Notes: generated from the sequence alone by a model not told the origin. 64,000 nucleotides of DNA from Fusicatenibacter saccharivorans (GCF_027667425.1 NZ_JAQEGR010000004.1:1-64000); one strand, 5' to 3'; positions 52,448 to 61,214 are shown, counted from the first letter of the stretch. Numbers and translations: made by a program.

Positions 52448-53166
52448 AGCGCGCCATTATTATGGCGGCAGGCCTCGGAAACCGGATGAAGCCGGTAACG
52501 TTAAAAACACCAAAACCGCTGGTCCGGGTAAACGGTGTGCGGATGATTGATACCGTCATCGATGGACTGCACAAAAACGGAATCACAGAAATTTACGTGG
52601 TAGTCGGTTACCTCAAGGAACAGTTCCAGACACTGGAAGAGGAGTACCCGGGTCTGAAGCTGATCGACAATCCGTGGTACGATACCTGCAACAACATCGC
52701 ATCGCTGTATGTGGCGCGGGAACATCTGGAAAATGCGTTTATTCTTGACGGTGACCAGATCATCTATCATCCGGAAATTCTGGCACCGGAGTTTGAGCGA
52801 TCCGGTTACAACAGCGTGTGGACGGATGATGAGACCGACGAGTGGCTGCAGACCGTGGAAAACGGCATTGTGACAGGCTGCAGCAGAACCGGCGGAAAGG
52901 GCGGCTGGCAGCTCTACAGCATTTCCCGATGGACAGCAGAAGATGGAAAGCGGTTAAAAGGCCATCTGGAGCAGGAGTTTGAAGTAAAGAAAAACCGTCA
53001 GATTTACTGGGACGATGTGGCAATGTTCTGCTACCCGAAAGAGTATCAGCTTGGCATCCGGCCAATGAAGGCAGAGGATATCATAGAAGTAGACAATTTC
53101 AGCGAGCTTGTTGCACTCGATGCATCGTATGCGGATTACGCAGAAAGGGAAGAAAATGAACAGTAA
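52435..53166 (+). CDS. LicC-like phosphocholine cytidylyltransferase
   Basis: A 243-residue cytidylyltransferase. The nucleotide loop is IIMAAGLGNRMKPVTLKTPKPLVRVNG, the metal site ILDGDQII, and DNPWYDTCNNIASLY lines the sugar/choline pocket. It probably makes CDP-choline from phosphocholine. ATG 52435 follows GGAAAAG and overlaps the end of the kinase fusion by 13 nt. Having this enzyme beside a fusion that already has a LicC-like domain means either two activated products are made or one domain has another role. Its stop overlaps the BCCT gene. Confidence 0.85.
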   Translation: MYKVERAIIMAAGLGNRMKPVTLKTPKPLVRVNGVRMIDTVIDGLHKNGITEIYVVVGYLKEQFQTLEEEYPGLKLIDNPWYDTCNNIASLYVAREHLENAFILDGDQIIYHPEILAPEFERSGYNSVWTDDETDEWLQTVENGIVTGCSRTGGKGGWQLYSISRWTAEDGKRLKGHLEQEFEVKKNRQIYWDDVAMFCYPKEYQLGIRPMKAEDIIEVDNFSELVALDASYADYAEREENEQ

Positions 53167-54724
53167 GAACCAACAGAAGAAAAAAGAAATCGACTGGATG
53201 ATTACGCTGGTGCCTCTGGCGCTGATCGTTGCTCTATGTATCGTATTTTTCTTTGCACCGGAGCAGTCGAATCAGGTACTTGGCCAGATTCGATTTCTGT
53301 TTGGAGACACCTTTGGAACGTATTACCTGGTCATCGGACTTGGCATTTTCTTTCTGTCTCTGTTTCTGGCAGGCTCCAAATACGGAAATATTGTGCTTGG
53401 AAAGCCGGATGAGAAGCCAAAATATTCCTTTTTTGCATGGGGATGCATGATGTTTACCTGTGGTCTGGCAGCAGATATTCTGTTTTATTCGTTCTCTGAG
53501 TGGATTTTGTACGCAACAGATCCTCACATCGCAGAACTTGGCAGCATTCAGGACTGGGCAGGCGTATTTCCACTGTTTCACTGGAGCTTTATCCCGTGGG
53601 GATTCTATCTGGTACTGGCTGTTGCGTTTGGCTTTATGCTTCATGTAAGAAAACGAAACCGTCAGAAATACAGCGAGGCGTGCCGTCCGATTCTGGGAAA
53701 ACAGACAGATGGAATTGGCGGCCGTCTGATTGACCTTCTGGCTGTCTTTGCATTGCTGGCCGGAACTGCTACCACTTTTAGTGTGGCAACTCCTCTGATG
53801 GCGGAAATCATCGGCGAGCTGTTCCATATGGAAGTCAGCAGAACTGTGATTAATATTATCATTCTTCTGATCACCTGCTGTGTTTATACCTATTCTCTTC
53901 TGCATGGATTCAAAGGAATCAGCATTCTGGCCAAGGTGTGCATTTATCTGTTTTTCGGACTCCTTGCCTTCGTCCTGCTGTTTGGGGGAGAGACGCGGTA
54001 TATTATTGAAACTGGATTTTCTTCTCTTGGAAAAATGATTCAGAACTTTATCGGCTTATCAACGTATACGGACCCGATGCGTACGACAAACTTCCCACAG
54101 AACTGGACCATTTATTACTGGGCATACTGGATGGTATGGTGTGTGGCAGCACCGTTCTTCATTGGCAGCATTTCCCGCGGAAGAACCGTGCGCCAGACGA
54201 TTCTCGGCGGATACGGTTTTGGTGTGGGTTCCACGCTTGTCAGCTTTATTATTCTTGGAAATTATTCGATGGGAAAGCAGATTTCAGGTGCAATTGATTT
54301 CATTTCGCAGTATAATGAAAGTGGAGATTTATATCATCTGATCGTGTCGATGATCAAAACCATGCCGTGTGCACCGCTGATTATGGTTGTTGTATTAGTT
54401 ACGATGGTTGCATTTTATGCGACATCGTTCGACTCGATCGCATTGACGGCATCGTGCTACAGCTACCGGAAACTGGAAGACGGCGAAGAGCCGGCAAAAG
54501 GAATTCAGCTGATGTGGTGTATCCTGCTGATCCTGCTTCCGATTGCACTTCTTTTTGCAGAGAGTTCCATGAACAGTCTGCAGTCTGTCAGTATCGTAGC
54601 GGCATTTCCGATCGGCATTGTGATCGTGATGATTGCGGTCAGCTTCTTAAAAGATGCAAAACTGTATTTAGAAGAATTGCAGGGAGGAAAAGCGCATGGA
54701 GAGGAGAAAAAAGAGAATCGTTAA
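53156..54724 (+). CDS. BCCT-family betaine/carnitine/choline transporter
   Basis: A 522-residue membrane protein with twelve predicted helices. The family signature is visible as NWTIYYWAYWMVWCVAAPFFIGSISRGRTVRQ, and FYATSFDSIALTASCYSYRK matches the helix-11 region. It is closest in plan to the BetT/OpuD/CaiT group that moves quaternary amines. AAAGGGAAG precedes ATG 53156, 11 nt inside the preceding gene. Its position after two lic-type genes makes choline uptake for surface decoration the likely job, in place of the LicB permease. Glycine-betaine uptake is the alternative. Confidence 0.9.
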   Translation: MNSKNQQKKKEIDWMITLVPLALIVALCIVFFFAPEQSNQVLGQIRFLFGDTFGTYYLVIGLGIFFLSLFLAGSKYGNIVLGKPDEKPKYSFFAWGCMMFTCGLAADILFYSFSEWILYATDPHIAELGSIQDWAGVFPLFHWSFIPWGFYLVLAVAFGFMLHVRKRNRQKYSEACRPILGKQTDGIGGRLIDLLAVFALLAGTATTFSVATPLMAEIIGELFHMEVSRTVINIIILLITCCVYTYSLLHGFKGISILAKVCIYLFFGLLAFVLLFGGETRYIIETGFSSLGKMIQNFIGLSTYTDPMRTTNFPQNWTIYYWAYWMVWCVAAPFFIGSISRGRTVRQTILGGYGFGVGSTLVSFIILGNYSMGKQISGAIDFISQYNESGDLYHLIVSMIKTMPCAPLIMVVVLVTMVAFYATSFDSIALTASCYSYRKLEDGEEPAKGIQLMWCILLILLPIALLFAESSMNSLQSVSIVAAFPIGIVIVMIAVSFLKDAKLYLEELQGGKAHGEEKKENR

Positions 54725-55043
54725 ACTGACAGCATTTTTGTTTCTGCTTGCGGCATCCATTTTTGTGATGCCGCAAAAGGCGTTTGCGGACGAAAATGAG
54801 GATGTTACATTGCCGACGGGCGATATTAAACCCATGGAACCACAGCAGGATGAGTCCGGGATTGATACATACGGGGCCGATGAAGGCGATGAGTTCAGCG
54901 GAACGGAGTATGAATTGTATACGGTTCTGGAGAATCGTGTGAAAGAAGCGATGCTGGCTGGAAATGAATGGGTATCCATTAAAGATTTAAAAATAAGAAG
55001 GGATACCTATGACATTTGGGAATCGAAACACATAAAGCAGTGA
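54696..55043 (+). CDS. small exported protein, possibly truncated
   Basis: A 115-residue protein with a signal peptide: RRKKR, a hydrophobic core (LTAFLFLLAASIFVM) and a likely cut after AFA before DENED. The mature part is an acidic disordered stretch and a helix ELYTVLENRVKEAMLAGNEWVSIKDLKIRR. This last segment resembles the start of surface proteins that carry a transglutaminase-like domain, so the gene may have lost its 3' part; this is inference. GGGAGG precedes ATG, which overlaps the end of the BCCT gene by 29 nt. A strong terminator follows 4 nt after the stop. Confidence 0.7.
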   Translation: MERRKKRIVKLTAFLFLLAASIFVMPQKAFADENEDVTLPTGDIKPMEPQQDESGIDTYGADEGDEFSGTEYELYTVLENRVKEAMLAGNEWVSIKDLKIRRDTYDIWESKHIKQ

Positions 55044-55047
55044 GAAT

Positions 55048-55088
55048 CCCCCATGGTTGAATGGAAGCGTTCAACCATGGGGGCTTTT
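55048..55088 (+). terminator. terminator of the lic operon
   Basis: CCCCCATGGTTGAA and TTCAACCATGGGGG form a perfect 14-bp stem followed by CTTTT. Confidence 0.92.
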
Positions 55089-55102
55089 AATGGATGTTCC
55101 TC

Positions 55103-55131
55103 TTGCAGTCCCCCCCATTTTGTGTTAACAT
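55103..55131 (+). promoter_or_regulatory. possible promoter of the flippase gene
   Basis: TTGCAG, a 17-nt spacer and TAACAT. Confidence 0.4.
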
Positions 55132-55171
55132 AAAACACGCAAATAACCAACAGCAAGGAGTTCTATTTTAC

Positions 55172-56608
55172 ATGAACATTACTTCAAAATACCGTTCTCT
55201 CTCCGTCCAGGCGAAGGCGGCGCTTTGGTTTACGATCTGCAGTTTCTTACAGAAGGGCATTTCGTTCATCACAGTTCCGATTTTCACGCGTCTGATGAGC
55301 ACCGAGGAGTACGGAACCTATACGGTTTATCTGTCTTGGCTGCAGATTTTGACGATTATGACATCGCTGTATTTATTTAATGGTGTTTATGACAATGCGA
55401 TGGCAAAGTACGAGAAGCAGCGGGATGAATATACATCTGCAATGCAGGGACTGACGCTTGTGATTACGGGTGCGGTTTTTGCATTGTATTGTTTTACATC
55501 GGGTTTCTGGGAGAAGATTTTAAATCTGCCGAAATCCATGATTTTGCTGATGTTTTTGGAAGCGCTGCTGAGTCCGGCGCTTTCTTACTGGTCGGGGCGG
55601 CAGCGGTTTGAGTATCGGTACCGGATTCTGGTCTGTGTGACGATTCTGCAGGCGCTGATGAACCCGATTGCAAGCCTGGTGCTGATCCGCATCAACGGCG
55701 GTACGGCCATGATGAGGATCCTGGGTATCGTCGGAGTGCAGATCTGTATCTGCGTGCCGATTATTGTGTTCCAGTTCTGCAAAGGAAAAGAGTTCTTTTC
55801 GAAGGAATACTGGGGCTACGCACTGCGGATCGGAATTCCGATTGTGCCGCATTATCTGTCCGGTATTATCCTGAATCAGGGCGATCGCATCATGATTGAC
55901 AAGATGGTCGGAAAGACGGAAGTTGCGCTGTACGGGCTGGCGTACAGCATTGGTATGCTGGTGCAGCTTTTCATCAGCGGTATGAACAGTGCATTGACAC
56001 CGTGGATGTACAGCAAGATCAAAAAGGGCGACATCCGTTCAATGCGGAAGGTGCTGCAGCTTCTTAGTGTTGTAGTGGTCGGTATAGCCGTGGCGCTGAT
56101 GCTGATCAGCCCGGAGCTGGTGCTGATTTTCGGATCACCGAAGTACCGCGAGGCGGTGTACGTCATTCCGCCGGTGGCAGCGAGTGTGTTCTTTATCTTC
56201 ATTTATAATATTCTCTCGATGCCGCAGTTTTATTATGAAAAAACACAGTTTCTGATGGCTGCATCCATGGCGGCGGCTGGAGCGAATGTGGTGCTGAACT
56301 TTATTTTTATCCGCCTGTTCGGTTACATCGCGGCCGGTTACACGACGCTGGCATGCTATATGCTGTATTCGGTCGGCCATTATATTGTGAGCAAACGGAT
56401 TCTGGTGAACGAAGGAATCCAGGAAAATCTGATGAGTCCAGGATTTCTTGTGGCGTGCTCCGTTTTTCTGATTGGAGCAAGCATCATCTGCAATCTTATT
56501 TTCCCGTACAGAATCCTGCGTTACGCGATTCTGCTCGCAAGTGCAGGGCTGGTCTTCTGGAAGAAAGAACTTCTGCTGAAGACGATGGCGGATATTCGGA
56601 AAAAATAA
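55172..56608 (+). CDS. polysaccharide flippase (Wzx/PST family)
   Basis: A 478-residue protein with about fourteen hydrophobic segments. The N terminus AALWFTICSFLQKGISFITVPIFTRLMSTEEYGTYTVYLSW is the classic start of the oligosaccharide flippase family, and GDRIMIDKMVGKTEVALYGLAYSIG is its conserved middle. It moves lipid-linked repeat units across the membrane. AAGGAG lies 11 nt before ATG 55172; the frame upstream has no ribosome site. It is near, but not in, the lic operon and probably serves the same surface polymer as the sugar transferase at 48.8 kb. Confidence 0.93.
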   Translation: MNITSKYRSLSVQAKAALWFTICSFLQKGISFITVPIFTRLMSTEEYGTYTVYLSWLQILTIMTSLYLFNGVYDNAMAKYEKQRDEYTSAMQGLTLVITGAVFALYCFTSGFWEKILNLPKSMILLMFLEALLSPALSYWSGRQRFEYRYRILVCVTILQALMNPIASLVLIRINGGTAMMRILGIVGVQICICVPIIVFQFCKGKEFFSKEYWGYALRIGIPIVPHYLSGIILNQGDRIMIDKMVGKTEVALYGLAYSIGMLVQLFISGMNSALTPWMYSKIKKGDIRSMRKVLQLLSVVVVGIAVALMLISPELVLIFGSPKYREAVYVIPPVAASVFFIFIYNILSMPQFYYEKTQFLMAASMAAAGANVVLNFIFIRLFGYIAAGYTTLACYMLYSVGHYIVSKRILVNEGIQENLMSPGFLVACSVFLIGASIICNLIFPYRILRYAILLASAGLVFWKKELLLKTMADIRKK

Positions 56609-56614
56609 AAAAGT

Positions 56615-56656
56615 GGGGGAGGATTTGAAACGAATGTTCAGAGACTCCCCGTTTTT
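56615..56656 (+). terminator. terminator of the flippase gene
   Basis: GGGGAG (56616-56621) and CTCCCC (56645-56650) with a long loop, then GTTTTT. Confidence 0.6.
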
Positions 56657-56668
56657 GCGCGTTTTTTC

Positions 56669-56696
56669 TTGACAGTCACAGAAAAAACGATACAAT
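56669..56696 (+). promoter_or_regulatory. promoter of the rhodanese-TtcA operon
   Basis: TTGACA, a 16-nt spacer and TACAAT. Confidence 0.75.
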
Positions 56697-56746
56697 GAAA
56701 GAATGAAGAAAAGTAAGGCATTTTAAATTAGAAAAGGAAAAATTAC

Positions 56747-57946
56747 ATGAGTACCAGTATTTCAATAAAAGAACTAAAAGAGCTCGATCCGTCAAGCTAT
56801 CAGATCGTCGATATCCGCGATGCGGTAGAGATCTCCCACGGCGCGATTCCGGGAGCGCTTGTGATGAAGACAGAAGAAATCGAGACAAATGATGCGATTG
56901 ACCGGAGCAAAAAGACGATTATCTGCTGCAGCCGCGGCCGGTTCAGTGTCGCAGCGGCGGAAGAATTACAGGAAAAGGGCTGGGACGCTGTGAGCCTGGA
57001 GGGCGGTTACATCGCCTGGCTGATGGATGTGATGAGCGCGCCGGAGGAGCAGGACAAGGCGGCAGACGTGGAGAAGAGTCTCCGCAAAAAATTCAAAAAG
57101 TCGATCTGGTCCAAATTTACGAAAGCGATCAACACATACGAGCTGGTAAAACCGGGCGATAAAATTGCTGTCTGTATTTCCGGCGGAAAAGATTCGATGT
57201 TGATGGCGAAATGCTTTCAGGAGTTAAAGCTTCACAATAAATTTGATTTCGAAGTAAAATTCGTTGTCATGGACCCGGGATACAGCCCGGAGAACCGCAA
57301 GGTGATCGAGGATAACGCAAAGAGCCTCCATATTCCGATCACAATTTTCGAGACCGATATTTTCGATTCGGTTTACCATGTCGAAAATTCGCCGTGTTAC
57401 CTCTGCGCGAGAATGCGCCGCGGCCATCTGTATCATTTTGCACAGCAGCTCGGCTGCAACAAGATTGCACTCGGCCATCATTACGATGATGTCATCGAGA
57501 CGATCCTCATGGGAATGCTCTACGGTGCGCAGGTGCAGACGATGATGCCGAAGCTTCACAGCATCCACTTCGAGGGCATGGAGCTGATCCGCCCGCTGTA
57601 TCTGGTGCGCGAGGATGATATCAAGGCGTGGAGAGATTATAACGGTCTGCATTTCATCCAGTGTGCCTGCAAGTTTACCGATACCTGCACGACCTGCAAT
57701 AACGAGGAGAATCGTTCGAAACGCGTGGAGATCAAGGAACTGATCAAAAACCTGAAAAAGGTGAATCCGTTCGTGGAGAGCAATATTTTCCGCAGTGTCG
57801 AAAATGTCAACATTGACACCGTGGTCGGCTACAAGCAGCACGGCATCCGCCACAATTTCCTGGAAGGATACGACGACAATCCGGGTTATGTGCCGGAGGC
57901 AGAAAAAGCAGCGGCGGAAACGGAGCAGGAAAAAGAAGGAAAGTAA
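56747..57946 (+). CDS. rhodanese domain fused to TtcA-like tRNA thiolation enzyme
   Basis: A 399-residue protein. Residues 1-100 are a rhodanese domain with active-site loop CSRGRFS (Cys61) and AEELQEKGWDAVSLEGGYIAW. Residues about 115-370 are a PP-loop ATPase of the TtcA/TilS group: SGGKDS (145-150), a CYLCARMRRGHLY CxxC motif, LGHHYDDVIETIL and a CxxC near the C terminus (TCTTC). TtcA adds sulfur to cytidine 32 of tRNA using an Fe-S cluster. The rhodanese part could supply sulfur in the same chain. AAGGA precedes ATG. The stop overlaps the start of the XRE gene by one base. Confidence 0.88.
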   Translation: MSTSISIKELKELDPSSYQIVDIRDAVEISHGAIPGALVMKTEEIETNDAIDRSKKTIICCSRGRFSVAAAEELQEKGWDAVSLEGGYIAWLMDVMSAPEEQDKAADVEKSLRKKFKKSIWSKFTKAINTYELVKPGDKIAVCISGGKDSMLMAKCFQELKLHNKFDFEVKFVVMDPGYSPENRKVIEDNAKSLHIPITIFETDIFDSVYHVENSPCYLCARMRRGHLYHFAQQLGCNKIALGHHYDDVIETILMGMLYGAQVQTMMPKLHSIHFEGMELIRPLYLVREDDIKAWRDYNGLHFIQCACKFTDTCTTCNNEENRSKRVEIKELIKNLKKVNPFVESNIFRSVENVNIDTVVGYKQHGIRHNFLEGYDDNPGYVPEAEKAAAETEQEKEGK

Positions 57947-58200
57947 TGCACAGAAAAATAGAAGAAACGCCGGAGCGGGAGAAAATGCTGATCCGGCTGA
58001 AAGAGCTCCGTCTGGAACGCGGTTACTCGATGACACAGGCAGCGCGGAAGATTTTCAGTCACCCGGACACCTACAACCGGTATGAAAAAGGCATCCGTGA
58101 GATTCCGTTGGACTGTCTGATTACGCTGGCAAAGCTGTATGACTGCAGTCTCGATTATCTCGCGGGTGTTTCCGATCAGCCGCGAAAATACGGAAGGTGA
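57946..58200 (+). CDS. small XRE-family regulator
   Basis: An 84-residue protein, almost all helix-turn-helix: LRLERGYSMTQAARKIFSHPDTYNRYEKGIREIPLDCLITLAKLYDCSLDYLAGVSD. It starts within TAATG shared with the stop of the TtcA-like gene and ends 5 nt before the VanZ-like gene, so it is in the same operon. The residue HPDTYNRYEKG in the recognition helix is unusual for the family (often QSTISRYE). The target is unknown. Confidence 0.85.
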   Translation: MHRKIEETPEREKMLIRLKELRLERGYSMTQAARKIFSHPDTYNRYEKGIREIPLDCLITLAKLYDCSLDYLAGVSDQPRKYGR

Positions 58201-58205
58201 TGTAA

Positions 58206-58778
58206 ATGGCAATTCCTCTTTATCTGACAACGATTGAACAGGATATTTTTGATACATTCCGGTATCTGCCGCATGCGGTTGCAGTCGGTGTCGGCTTTGT
58301 GACGGTTGCGGCGGCGTGGAAAAATCAGCAGATCCAGAAGAAACGGAAACGGCTGGAGCAGTACCGTGCGCTGCACGGCGGGCAGCTTCTGGCGTGGTTT
58401 CTGGTAGCCGTCTATTTTGCCATGCTGATTTCGATTACACTGCTTTCGAGAGAACCGGGTTCGAGAACAGGTGTGGATTTGAAGCTATTTGAAACCTGGG
58501 GAAACCAGTGTCTGCCGGACCGGTATTTTGTGGAAAATATTCTGCTGTTTCTGCCGTTCGGTGTATTACTGCCGGCGGCGGTGCCGTTTCTTCGGAGATG
58601 GTGGTACTGTGTGTATGCGGCATTTGCCACGAGCATGATGTTGGAAACTGTGCAGCTTTTAACAGAGCGCGGCTTCTGCCAGTTAGATGATGTTGTGACG
58701 AATACGCTTGGAGCAGCCATCGGGTATCTGGTGTTTGCACTGGTGCGGAAGTGTTGGAGAGGGAAGATAGAAGAATAG
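58206..58778 (+). CDS. VanZ-family membrane protein
   Basis: A 190-residue protein with about five hydrophobic segments. The VanZ core is FVENILLFLPFGVLLPAAVPFLRR, LETVQLLTERGFCQLDDVVTNTLGAAIGYLVF. VanZ raises teicoplanin resistance in Enterococcus, but most relatives have no known role and resistance should not be inferred. GGAAGGTGA precedes ATG. It is last in the operon; a terminator follows. Confidence 0.88.
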   Translation: MAIPLYLTTIEQDIFDTFRYLPHAVAVGVGFVTVAAAWKNQQIQKKRKRLEQYRALHGGQLLAWFLVAVYFAMLISITLLSREPGSRTGVDLKLFETWGNQCLPDRYFVENILLFLPFGVLLPAAVPFLRRWWYCVYAAFATSMMLETVQLLTERGFCQLDDVVTNTLGAAIGYLVFALVRKCWRGKIEE

Positions 58779-58789
58779 AAGGAAAACAA

Positions 58790-58822
58790 GAAGGCTCTGC
58801 CCAAATGGACAGAGCTTTTTTC
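58790..58822 (+). terminator. terminator of the TtcA-XRE-VanZ operon
   Basis: GCTCTGCCC-AAAT-GGACAGAGC hairpin followed by six T. Confidence 0.88.
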
Positions 58823-58853
58823 TTCCCTGTTTTTAGATGGAAGTGCAGGAGAG

Positions 58854-59741
58854 TTAATCCACCCGTTCGTTCCCCCAGAAAAACAATGCCACGGTTCCTG
58901 GCCCTGTGTGGCTGCCGATGGTGGTTCCGATGTTGTTGATCTCGACTTTTCCGTTCAGATTGGGAAAGCGTTCCTCGATAAGATCCGCAACGGCCCGCGC
59001 ATCGTCGTAGCAGGCGGACTGGGAAATGTAGCATTTGCCGGAGTAGGAGAGGCCGCCCTCGGCGTTTTCTTCCATCTGGTCGACGATTTTTTTGATGACT
59101 TTTTTCTTCGTACGGATTTTAAACCGCGGAATCAGACGGCCTTCGTTGTCCATGTTGAGCAGCGGGCAGATACCGAGGAGGCCGCCGATTGCGCCGGAGG
59201 CTTTGGAGATGCGGCCGCCGCGCACGTAGAAGGTGAGGTCCGTGGAGAAGAACCAGTGATGGACTTTGAGGCGGTTTTTCATCGCAAAATCGTAAACCTC
59301 TTCCAGCGGTTTTCCTTCATCGCGCAGGTCGGCAAGGCGGTCCATCAGAAGACCATAGCCGGAGGAAGCGCCGAGGGAATCCACGATGAGGATTTTCCGT
59401 TCCGGGTAGCGCTCTTCAAGGTCGGCTTTGGCGATCATCGCAGAATTCAGGACACCGGAAATGCCGGAGGAGAGGCAGACGTGGAGAATGTCTTTGCCGT
59501 CCTGCAGGAATGTTTCAAAATAGGCTTCAAATTCATCGGCATTCACCTGGGATGTTTTTGTGGAAGCGCCGGCGGCCATGGCGGCATAAAACTGATCGAA
59601 CGGCATGGACTTGCCGAGATCGTCCGCGTACTCGGTGTCATTTAATTTGTAATGGAAACAGATGTATGAGATTTCCCGTTTGGAGAAATGTTCTTCGGTA
59701 AGGTCTGCTGTAGAGCAGCAGCTGATGACATAGGAACTCAT
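58854..59741 (-). CDS. DegV-family fatty-acid-binding protein
   Basis: A 295-residue protein of the DegV/FakB type, which holds a fatty acid for phosphorylation by FakA. It starts SSYVISCCSTADLTEEHF, has TSQVNADEFEAYFETFLQDGKDILHVCLSSGISGVLNSA (the fatty-acid contact Ser and the SSGISG loop) and VDSLGASSGYGLL, DLTFYVRGGRISK. AAGGAGGG precedes ATG 59741 on the minus strand; the longer frame up to 59873 has no ribosome site. Its own promoter lies at 59794-59822. Confidence 0.9.
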   Translation of the reverse strand: MSSYVISCCSTADLTEEHFSKREISYICFHYKLNDTEYADDLGKSMPFDQFYAAMAAGASTKTSQVNADEFEAYFETFLQDGKDILHVCLSSGISGVLNSAMIAKADLEERYPERKILIVDSLGASSGYGLLMDRLADLRDEGKPLEEVYDFAMKNRLKVHHWFFSTDLTFYVRGGRISKASGAIGGLLGICPLLNMDNEGRLIPRFKIRTKKKVIKKIVDQMEENAEGGLSYSGKCYISQSACYDDARAVADLIEERFPNLNGKVEINNIGTTIGSHTGPGTVALFFWGNERVD

Positions 59742-59793
59742 AAAATAATCCCTCCTTGTAAAAATGAAAGTAAGAACTCTGGTTTCTGTGCCT

Positions 59794-59822
59794 ATTGTAG
59801 CATCCCGAATGGGAAAAGGCAA
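59794..59822 (-). promoter_or_regulatory. promoter of the DegV gene
   Basis: On the minus strand TTGCCT, a 17-nt spacer and TACAAT. Confidence 0.65.
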
Positions 59823-59876
59823 CTGCGGAACGTGATTATATCCGTAATGAAAGGGGCGGTGAAATGGTGTCAAGCC

Positions 59877-59906
59877 TTGTATTTGCGGTACGGCCTGTGG
59901 TAAAAT
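59877..59906 (+). promoter_or_regulatory. promoter of the pyrimidine salvage operon
   Basis: TTGTAT, an 18-nt spacer and TAAAAT. Confidence 0.55.
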
Positions 59907-59947
59907 AGAACTATGAGAATACGAAAATACAAAGGAGGTTTTTGCAT

Positions 59948-60724
59948 ATGCAGAATTATTCAGGAGAAGAAGGGCTGCAGTATCATCTGCAGATCCGAAA
60001 AGGCGATGTGGGACGGTACGTGATTCTGCCGGGAGATCCCAAACGGTGTAAAAAAATTGCAGCTTACTTTGAGAACCCGGTGCTCGTCGCAGACAGCCGG
60101 GAATTTGTGACTTATACGGGTACTTTGGACGGTGTAAAGGTTTCCGTTACATCTACCGGCATCGGCGGTCCGTCGGCTTCCATCGCGATGGAAGAGCTGA
60201 TCCAGTGCGGCGCCGATACGTTTATCCGCGTCGGAACATGCGGCGGTATGGCACTCGATGTAGAGGGCGGCGATATCGTGGTGGCAACGGGAGCGATCCG
60301 TGCGGAGGGAACGTCAAAGGAATACGCACCGATCGAGTTCCCGGCAGTCGCAGACCTTACCGTGACGAATGCGCTGGTGCAGGCGGCAAAGAATCTTGGG
60401 AAAAAATGGCATGCGGGCGTGGTACAGTGCAAGGATTCCTTCTACGGCCAGCACGACCCGGAGCAGATGCCGGTCGGCGATGAGCTGCTGAAAAAATGGG
60501 ATGCATGGATGAAGCTTGGATGCAAAGCGTCAGAGATGGAATCGGCGGCACTCTTTATCGTGGCAAGTGCCCGCGGCGTCCGTGCCGGATCGGATTTTCT
60601 TGTGATGGGAAATCAGGAGAGAGTGAAACGCGGCATGGAGAACCACATTACGCACGATACGGAAGGTGCGATTCAGGTAGCCATCGAGGCACTGCGGATT
60701 CTGATCCGGGAAGATCAGAAATAA
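59948..60724 (+). CDS. udp: uridine phosphorylase (nucleoside phosphorylase family)
   Basis: A 258-residue phosphorylase that splits uridine to uracil and ribose-1-phosphate. Phosphate-binding VILPGDPKRCKKIA, TSTGIGGPSASIAMEEL, RVGTCGGM and the substrate motif KASEMESAALFIVA are all present, as in Udp. Activity on other nucleosides cannot be excluded. AAGGAGG lies 8 nt before ATG 59948; an in-frame TTG at 59942 is less likely. It forms an operon with the cytidine deaminase gene 41 nt downstream, which yields uridine. Confidence 0.9.
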   Translation: MQNYSGEEGLQYHLQIRKGDVGRYVILPGDPKRCKKIAAYFENPVLVADSREFVTYTGTLDGVKVSVTSTGIGGPSASIAMEELIQCGADTFIRVGTCGGMALDVEGGDIVVATGAIRAEGTSKEYAPIEFPAVADLTVTNALVQAAKNLGKKWHAGVVQCKDSFYGQHDPEQMPVGDELLKKWDAWMKLGCKASEMESAALFIVASARGVRAGSDFLVMGNQERVKRGMENHITHDTEGAIQVAIEALRILIREDQK

Positions 60725-60765
60725 GAAAGAAAAAATAAGGGGATACTGGAAAGGGGATGCTGGAT

Positions 60766-61197
60766 ATGAAACAGGAAATCAGTACAGAAATAAAACAGGA
60801 GCTGGTAAAACAGGCTCTGGCAGCGCGGAAATTTGCGTATGTGCCGTATTCGAAATTCCGCGTAGGCGCGGCGGTTCTGGCAAAGAATGGAGCGATTTAT
60901 ACCGGTTGCAACATTGAAAATGCGGCGTATACACCGACAAACTGCGCGGAGCGCACCGCGGTCTTCAAAGCCGTATCCGAGGGCATAACGGAATTTGACG
61001 CGATCGCCGTCTGCGGCGGCCCGGGAGAGGCAGAGCCGGAGGATTTCTGCACACCGTGCGGTGTCTGCCGTCAGGTGCTGCGGGAATTCGTTGATCCGAA
61101 CGAATTTCTCGTCCTTCTCTGCAAGGGCGACGGTTCCTGGAAAGAAATGACACTCGAGGAGCTGCTGCCAATGGGATTCGGAAAAGAAAATTTATAA
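60766..61197 (+). CDS. cdd: cytidine deaminase
   Basis: A 143-residue zinc enzyme converting cytidine to uridine. Zinc ligands and catalytic Glu are seen in CAERTA (Cys60, Glu62) and PCGVC (Cys98, Cys101). VPYSKFRVGAAV and GCNIENAAYTPTNCAER are the family signature. The size equals the small homotetrameric type. GGGG lies 9 nt before ATG 60766; the ATG at 60757 directly abuts that site and is rejected. Second gene of the pyrimidine salvage operon. Confidence 0.95.
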   Translation: MKQEISTEIKQELVKQALAARKFAYVPYSKFRVGAAVLAKNGAIYTGCNIENAAYTPTNCAERTAVFKAVSEGITEFDAIAVCGGPGEAEPEDFCTPCGVCRQVLREFVDPNEFLVLLCKGDGSWKEMTLEELLPMGFGKENL

Positions 61198-61214
61198 ACA
61201 GAAGCCGGAAATAG

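Noticed and set aside
58206..58778. Glycopeptide resistance through VanZ
   Set aside because: No other van gene is present; single VanZ-like proteins are common and mostly unrelated to resistance.
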